Part shown: positions 59,873 to 64,000 of the stretch, in pieces
Numbering within the stretch: position 1 is the stretch's first letter
How the letters are laid out: each line of letters opens with the position of its first letter
NCBI GenBank assembly: GCA_002505455.1
Contig: DAVB01000060.1
Location: 23,269-87,268 of the forward strand
Length of the DNA: 64,000 nucleotides
Direction: 5' to 3'
Source of the DNA: Euryarchaeota archaeon UBA52
GTDB taxonomy: Archaea > Thermoplasmatota > Poseidoniia > Poseidoniales > Thalassarchaeaceae
Translations under genes and position numbers: made by a program
The notes under the pieces: generated by a model
Told to the model about the DNA's origin: nothing
What the model saw: only the letters and a program-made list of their open reading frames with translations
Databases searched by the model: none

Positions 59873-60484
59873 TCACGGCCCCCTCAATGCGGCCGCCAGC
59901 CCGATTAGAACCAGAATAGTGCCAGCTACTGGGAATGCCAGGTCCGTGAACCTCTTAGATCTGAAGGCGCCCTCCAATGTCTGCCCAAAGGCTGTCCACG
60001 TACTTATGCCCACGATACAGTATGTGGTCACTATAGCAATCATCAGAAAACCTCCTTGAAAACCCCCTCCGAAGGCATCGAGGAATTGAGTCATGTAGAG
60101 GGATACGAAACCCCATTCCTTCCCATTCACCCATTGCATGAGGAATCCAGTCTTCAGGCCCAGAACAGGAGGCTCCTTCGTGACTTCGAAAACCGCTGAA
60201 ACTCGAGATATCCCCAGCCCTAGCAAGATGATGAAGATAACGCCTATCCAGTGGATGAGTGTCGATATAGACTCTATTCCCGAAGACTCGATAACCACAA
60301 ATAGAACCAATGAGTTCAAAGCAACGAATCCCAACACCATTCCGAAAATCAACGGTACAGACTTCTTCCAACCATGCACTCCTGAGTGAACGAAACAGGT
60401 CATATTATTCGGCCCAGGTGTTGCAATGCCCATAGTGACAAGTGCGAGAAGCGCACCAATATCCACAATGTTGGGGGCCATAAT
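59873..60484 (-). CDS. LysE/RhtB-family exporter (second copy)
   Basis: Six-helix LysE-type exporter. The signature ALVTMGIATPGPNNMTCFVHSGVHGWKKSVPLIFGMVLGFV follows the Met at 60484, which is chosen over the frame start at 60634 since the upstream 50 residues are not family-like. MQWVNGKEWGFVSLYMTQFLDA is the second conserved region. About 203 residues. Divergent from the RCC1 surface protein, 149 bases apart. Confidence 0.82.
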   Translation of the reverse strand: MMAPNIVDIGALLALVTMGIATPGPNNMTCFVHSGVHGWKKSVPLIFGMVLGFVALNSLVLFVVIESSGIESISTLIHWIGVIFIILLGLGISRVSAVFEVTKEPPVLGLKTGFLMQWVNGKEWGFVSLYMTQFLDAFGGGFQGGFLMIAIVTTYCIVGISTWTAFGQTLEGAFRSKRFTDLAFPVAGTILVLIGLAAALRGP

Positions 60485-60633
60485 CGTCTCATTGCCAAGG
60501 CAACCCCTGTTATGAAAGGTCTGTTTTCTAATACATGTATCCAGTTCCGTGGGCCATGTCTGCAGGCTATGCCTTGTCAAGCCCCCAAAAATCAACCAGA
60601 AAATCTGGAGACCAGAGACAAAAAAGGCGAGCA

Positions 60634-63600
60634 ATGCTCCTTTCCTTCCTCATGATCATGCTCGTGCAGACCGCATATTTCACGGGGTCCCCGTATGAGG
60701 TCGTCAAGGAGCCCACCGAGCCGGCGGATAGCCACGGAGTCGGAGGCTCGTCAAAACACCTCAATCAAACATCCCTCTCAGTAGGATCAGGCCACACCTG
60801 CGTCTTCGGGGATGATGCCTATGACTTTGGAGACCGCATGAAATGCTGGGGAATCGGGGATAAGGGTCAGCTTGGAATCGGCAACACGCAAGACATAGGC
60901 GACGAGACTGGTGAGATGGGCGAGAATCTGCCGTTCGTCGACACGGGCAACGGCCTCAATATCACGAAGGCCACACTCGGCGAGAGCCACACCTGCGCAC
61001 TCTTCGAGAACGGATCGGTAAAATGCTGGGGTGAGACCACACTGCTCGGAATCGGATACAACGACGTCGACGGATTCGGGGACGGCTACCAGGAGACCGG
61101 GGAAGTGCTGCCGTACCTACCCCTGCCAACCGGCAGGACCGTCCTTGACCTAGAGGCCGGCCACAGGCACACCTGCGCAATCCTCGACAATTCCGACATC
61201 ATCTGCTGGGGGGACAACAGCCAGGGGCAGCTCGGGATCGGCAATACCTCCTTCATAGGCGATGCCGCGGATGAAATCGGCGACTACTTCCCTATCGCCT
61301 CCACCCCCTCCATCGCTTCCGCCACGCCGGACTCACTGGCCATGGGCTGGGACCATTCCTGCGCTCTGTTCTCAAACGGAGAGGTGTACTGTTGGGGCGA
61401 CAACTCCCAAGGCCAGCTGGGTATCGGGAGCACCTCCGACGTGGGGGACGACTCGGGAGAGATGGGCGCCAGCATGGCGGCCGTCGACTTCCCAACAGGG
61501 AGGACGGCGGTCCAGATAACCGCTGGGGACGACTTCACCTGCGCCGTACTAGACAACGGCGATGTGGCCTGCTGGGGCTACAACAGCCATGGTCAGCTGG
61601 GAATAGGGACCACCTCGAACCAGGGCGACAGCTCTGGGGAGATGGGCGACTCGATGACCATCACGGACACCAACTACAATTCGGTCCAGGCCATAGATGC
61701 AGGGAAGGATCACGTCTGCGCGCTCGTCAGTGCTGCGCGGGTCAAGTGCTGGGGAGCGAACCAAGCGGGACAACTCGGCTACGGAGACACACAGAACAGG
61801 GGCGATGGCCTCAATGAGATGGGGTCGAACCTCGCACTTGTCAACACAGGCAGCCAGTCCATCGTGGATGTATCCGCAGGAGACGGAATGACCTGCACGA
61901 TGAACTCAATCAGTGCAGTTCAGTGCTGGGGATTAAACGTTCTAGGGCAGCTCGGAATCGAGTCCACGAACTACATCGGCGATGATGGCAACGACATGCC
62001 ACCCGACTACACCGACGTCGAAATCTTCACCAACTTCGAGGGTTCGGGCTGCGACTCGTACATCTTCCCGCCATTCCACCCCACATTCACAGGAACCACC
62101 GTCGACGAGACATCCAACGACGTCGGTGACGGCAACGACATGGAGCCCCTCTCCAACGGATGTCCGGTCATCTCCTACGCAGACGACGAGAACGACGACG
62201 TGAAACTGGCAGTCCTCCTGAATGGCCTATGGACGGTCGAGACCCCGATAACGGGGACATCCAACGTGCTATCCACCGCGATCGCAGTCGACTCCGAGGA
62301 CCGAGTGCACGTAATCGTCGCCGACCCTTCCTACGACTCCACCAGCCAAGACGTCATCTTCGCGACCAAGGTCGCCGGGAGATGGGTGGTCACCCAGCTC
62401 GCTCAGTCCACGAGCGCCGACATCGTGGACATCCTGTCCACCCCCAGCGGCTTGACCGCGATATGGTCCACGGGATCCAAGCTGACATCCCTGGAGTGTC
62501 CCTCAAACTGCCACCAGGCCTCCCAGTGGTCGGAAGCCTTCGACGAATCCCACTCCGGCGTTTCGAATCTCGAGGCGGTGCATGACGCAGAATCGGGAAC
62601 GACGCACGTCGCATTCGTAACTCCCGGCGCATCCAGCGACCCAGTGCTGAGGTATCTCACCTCATCAGGCACGACAGCGACGGCCAGCGTCATCTCAACA
62701 GACACCGCCTCCAGCACCACGGAGCGAGTGGTGTCGATGGACATGGATGCCGAGGGGAACCTACTCGTCGCCCACTCCAACTCCTCTGGGAACGTCATCC
62801 TGCACACGTGTAACCCGTCAGCCTCCGGGTGCGGCTCGGCAGCGAACTGGAACAGCGAGGACACAGGACTCACAGACTCAGAGATACACCTCGCCGTCGA
62901 CCTGAGCATGGACCCGCACGTGGTGTCCAATGATGCCGGCTCGATCGTGATCGCCTCGAGATCCGATGGGACATGGTCGACTAGCCAGGTGTTCAACTAC
63001 GAATCAGACTGGTCCTCCATACTCATCGACGACTACGGACGCACGTGGATAGCGGCGCACGTCGGCGCCAGCGACGACCTGTGGGTCTTCAACGCATGGG
63101 GATTCGCGGGGAATGGGTTCGAGCTCGATGTGGACGGCGACGGCTTCACAGGGTACGACGAGCTCCGCTGCGGCACGGACCCGGGCGACGCCTCGTCCGC
63201 GCCGGAGGACTTCGACCTCGACGGGACATGCGACTCGCTCGACGACCGAGTGGACCTGCCAGCCGTGGGGGATTCCGCCATACTCGCCATGGGCGACTCA
63301 TTCGGATGCGCGGTGTCGCCGGCCAATGACATATACTGCTGGGGGCTCAATGACAAGGGCCAGCTGGGGCGAACCACGACCGGCAACAACGCCCAGACGG
63401 CCGGGGACGTGACCGGACTCCCAGATGACTTCCGGCCCATATCCCTCGACGCCGGCGCGGACCACGCATGCGCGGTCGGAGCAGACGGCAGCGTCTGGTG
63501 CTGGGGCAGCAACGCAGAGGGCCAGCTGGGAACCGGCAGCACGGCCTCGACCGGCAGCCCCGCGCCCGCGGAGATCCCGGCAAACGTCAGGGCCACCTCG

Positions 63601-64000
63601 GTCTCCGCAGGCCTCGAGCACACATGCGCGACGACATCGAAGGGCAGGGTGCTGTGCTGGGGCACCGGCACATCCGGGCAGTTGGGGCAAATTTCCATGA
63701 CAGGCATGCCTGCAGGTTTTTCATCAGGGGGGGAGTTCCGCGCTGAGTTTGCTGATTACCCCATGACGACTTCGTATTACGACAGCGTCCGGGGGACAGT
63801 CGCTTCAAGCACCAATCAGGGCGTCCACAACTCGCGATCCGGGATGATTATCCCTGGTCCGATCTCCCAGTGGGGCGGTACCGGCACCCACACGGTGTCC
63901 TTTGATTGGAGAGCGAGTTCCGAGGGCTGCGCCGACTACGCAGTCGTGGGCAGAATCTCAGCATTAGCCATCCAAGATGACAACACCCGGTGCAACGGTG
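60634..64000 (+). CDS. Secreted RCC1-repeat surface protein (cut by window end)
   Basis: Open from the ATG at 60634 to the window edge (more than 1100 residues, no stop). N-terminal signal peptide (MLLSFLMIMLVQTAYFTG). Seven RCC1-type blades follow, marked by CWG...GQLGIG (TGG codons near 60845, 61026, 61207, 61392, 61574, 61751, 61926). Next are a beta-propeller-like region (61990-63100), a thrombospondin type 3-like calcium region (VDGDGFTGYDELRCGTDPGD), three more RCC1 blades (near 63341, 63501, 63659), and a new domain from about 63690. GC is about 60-68 percent, far above the rest of the window. Likely extracellular adhesion or binding protein. Confidence 0.85.
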   Translation, partial: MLLSFLMIMLVQTAYFTGSPYEVVKEPTEPADSHGVGGSSKHLNQTSLSVGSGHTCVFGDDAYDFGDRMKCWGIGDKGQLGIGNTQDIGDETGEMGENLPFVDTGNGLNITKATLGESHTCALFENGSVKCWGETTLLGIGYNDVDGFGDGYQETGEVLPYLPLPTGRTVLDLEAGHRHTCAILDNSDIICWGDNSQGQLGIGNTSFIGDAADEIGDYFPIASTPSIASATPDSLAMGWDHSCALFSNGEVYCWGDNSQGQLGIGSTSDVGDDSGEMGASMAAVDFPTGRTAVQITAGDDFTCAVLDNGDVACWGYNSHGQLGIGTTSNQGDSSGEMGDSMTITDTNYNSVQAIDAGKDHVCALVSAARVKCWGANQAGQLGYGDTQNRGDGLNEMGSNLALVNTGSQSIVDVSAGDGMTCTMNSISAVQCWGLNVLGQLGIESTNYIGDDGNDMPPDYTDVEIFTNFEGSGCDSYIFPPFHPTFTGTTVDETSNDVGDGNDMEPLSNGCPVISYADDENDDVKLAVLLNGLWTVETPITGTSNVLSTAIAVDSEDRVHVIVADPSYDSTSQDVIFATKVAGRWVVTQLAQSTSADIVDILSTPSGLTAIWSTGSKLTSLECPSNCHQASQWSEAFDESHSGVSNLEAVHDAESGTTHVAFVTPGASSDPVLRYLTSSGTTATASVISTDTASSTTERVVSMDMDAEGNLLVAHSNSSGNVILHTCNPSASGCGSAANWNSEDTGLTDSEIHLAVDLSMDPHVVSNDAGSIVIASRSDGTWSTSQVFNYESDWSSILIDDYGRTWIAAHVGASDDLWVFNAWGFAGNGFELDVDGDGFTGYDELRCGTDPGDASSAPEDFDLDGTCDSLDDRVDLPAVGDSAILAMGDSFGCAVSPANDIYCWGLNDKGQLGRTTTGNNAQTAGDVTGLPDDFRPISLDAGADHACAVGADGSVWCWGSNAEGQLGTGSTASTGSPAPAEIPANVRATSVSAGLEHTCATTSKGRVLCWGTGTSGQLGQISMTGMPAGFSSGGEFRAEFADYPMTTSYYDSVRGTVASSTNQGVHNSRSGMIIPGPISQWGGTGTHTVSFDWRASSEGCADYAVVGRISALAIQDDNTRCNG
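60780..61990 (+). repeat. Seven tandem RCC1 repeats of about 180 bp
   Basis: Periodic TGCTGGGG words at about 174-185 base spacing inside the surface-protein gene, each encoding one RCC1 beta-propeller blade. A second set of three with about 159-base spacing lies at 63335-63690. These are coding repeats, diverged from one another at the DNA level, not CRISPR or mobile repeats. Confidence 0.8.

Noticed and set aside
61392..61817. Arg/Gly-rich ORFs in other frames of the RCC1 region
   Set aside because: They arise from the high-GC repetitive coding sequence; the continuous frame from 60634 encodes the RCC1 blades.
60780..61990. Regular about 180-bp periodicity considered as a CRISPR or tandem DNA repeat
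   Set aside because: Spacing is too long, repeats are diverged, and translation gives RCC1 blades.

Overview
The window is archaeal chromosome, and it most resembles the uncultured marine Poseidoniia (Marine Group II, Thermoplasmatota). Archaeal information-processing genes are intact: orc1/cdc6, PCNA, transcription factor S, Nop5 plus fibrillarin, pelota, an EF-Tu-like protein, an archaeal-type CoaD fused to GTP-dependent dephospho-CoA kinase, and a bacterio-opsin-activator-type HTH regulator. They are mixed with many bacterial-looking metabolic genes: CoA-linked beta-oxidation, IcmF, Fpg, SMUG1, TrhO, GlpX, formate-THF ligase and ring-cleavage dioxygenases. The lineage is an inference, because no 16S rRNA gene is present.

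Layout. 1-3.1 kb: SPFH membrane protein, a tiny ribbon-helix-helix protein, a PI-PLC-like lipoprotein, and the tRNA hydroxylase TrhO. 3.1-11.4 kb: an acyl-CoA cluster around a diiron BoxB/PaaA-like aromatic-CoA epoxidase, with PaaG-like and PaaF-like crotonases, 3-hydroxyacyl-CoA dehydrogenase, SDR, aldehyde dehydrogenase, SemiSWEET and a GGR-like flavoprotein. 11.4-14.4 kb: MoaE, MoaC, GlpX fructose-1,6-bisphosphatase and a classical class I aldolase. 14.4-18.9 kb: a small wHTH protein, an 856-residue protein with an N-terminal wHTH, a GC-rich gene-free block that folds into several perfect helices (candidate ncRNA), and CoaD-DPCK. 18.9-22 kb: orc1/cdc6 beside an AT-rich 384-bp gap that is a good origin candidate. 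22-31.5 kb: diflavin reductase, biotin carboxylase, PfkB kinase, an EF-Tu-like pseudo-GTPase, thioesterase, and an operon holding a TBP-fold-like protein and a TatD-like hydrolase. 31.8-38.5 kb: tRNA-Gly(UCC), ABC exporter, PCNA, TFS, Nop5, fibrillarin and Fpg. 38.5-47.3 kb: SDR, fused acyl-CoA mutase IcmF, LysE exporter, acyl-CoA synthetase, SMUG1 and a PAP2-like protein.

47.8-50.1 kb carries a compact three-gene operon matching 2-aminophenol 1,6-dioxygenase beta and alpha subunits plus a RidA-family 2-aminomuconate deaminase. With the epoxidase cluster this suggests aerobic use of aromatic or amino-aromatic compounds, and it is the strongest candidate here for an undescribed archaeal pathway. 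50.1-60.5 kb: SlyD-like FKBP, an amino-acid permease with a C-terminal EF-hand, an endonuclease IV-like protein with an SSB-like acidic tip, a formate-THF ligase-pelota operon, AroE, MscS, HTH_10 regulator and LysE. From 60.6 kb to the edge runs a secreted, GC-rich RCC1-repeat surface protein cut off by the window end.

Taken together the genes describe an aerobic heterotroph feeding on fatty acids, amino acids and probably aromatics, with a base-excision repair set (Fpg, SMUG1, endonuclease IV-like) fitting sunlit water. Start codons were moved from the longest reading frame wherever a Shine-Dalgarno match or family length argued for it, and each case is noted.
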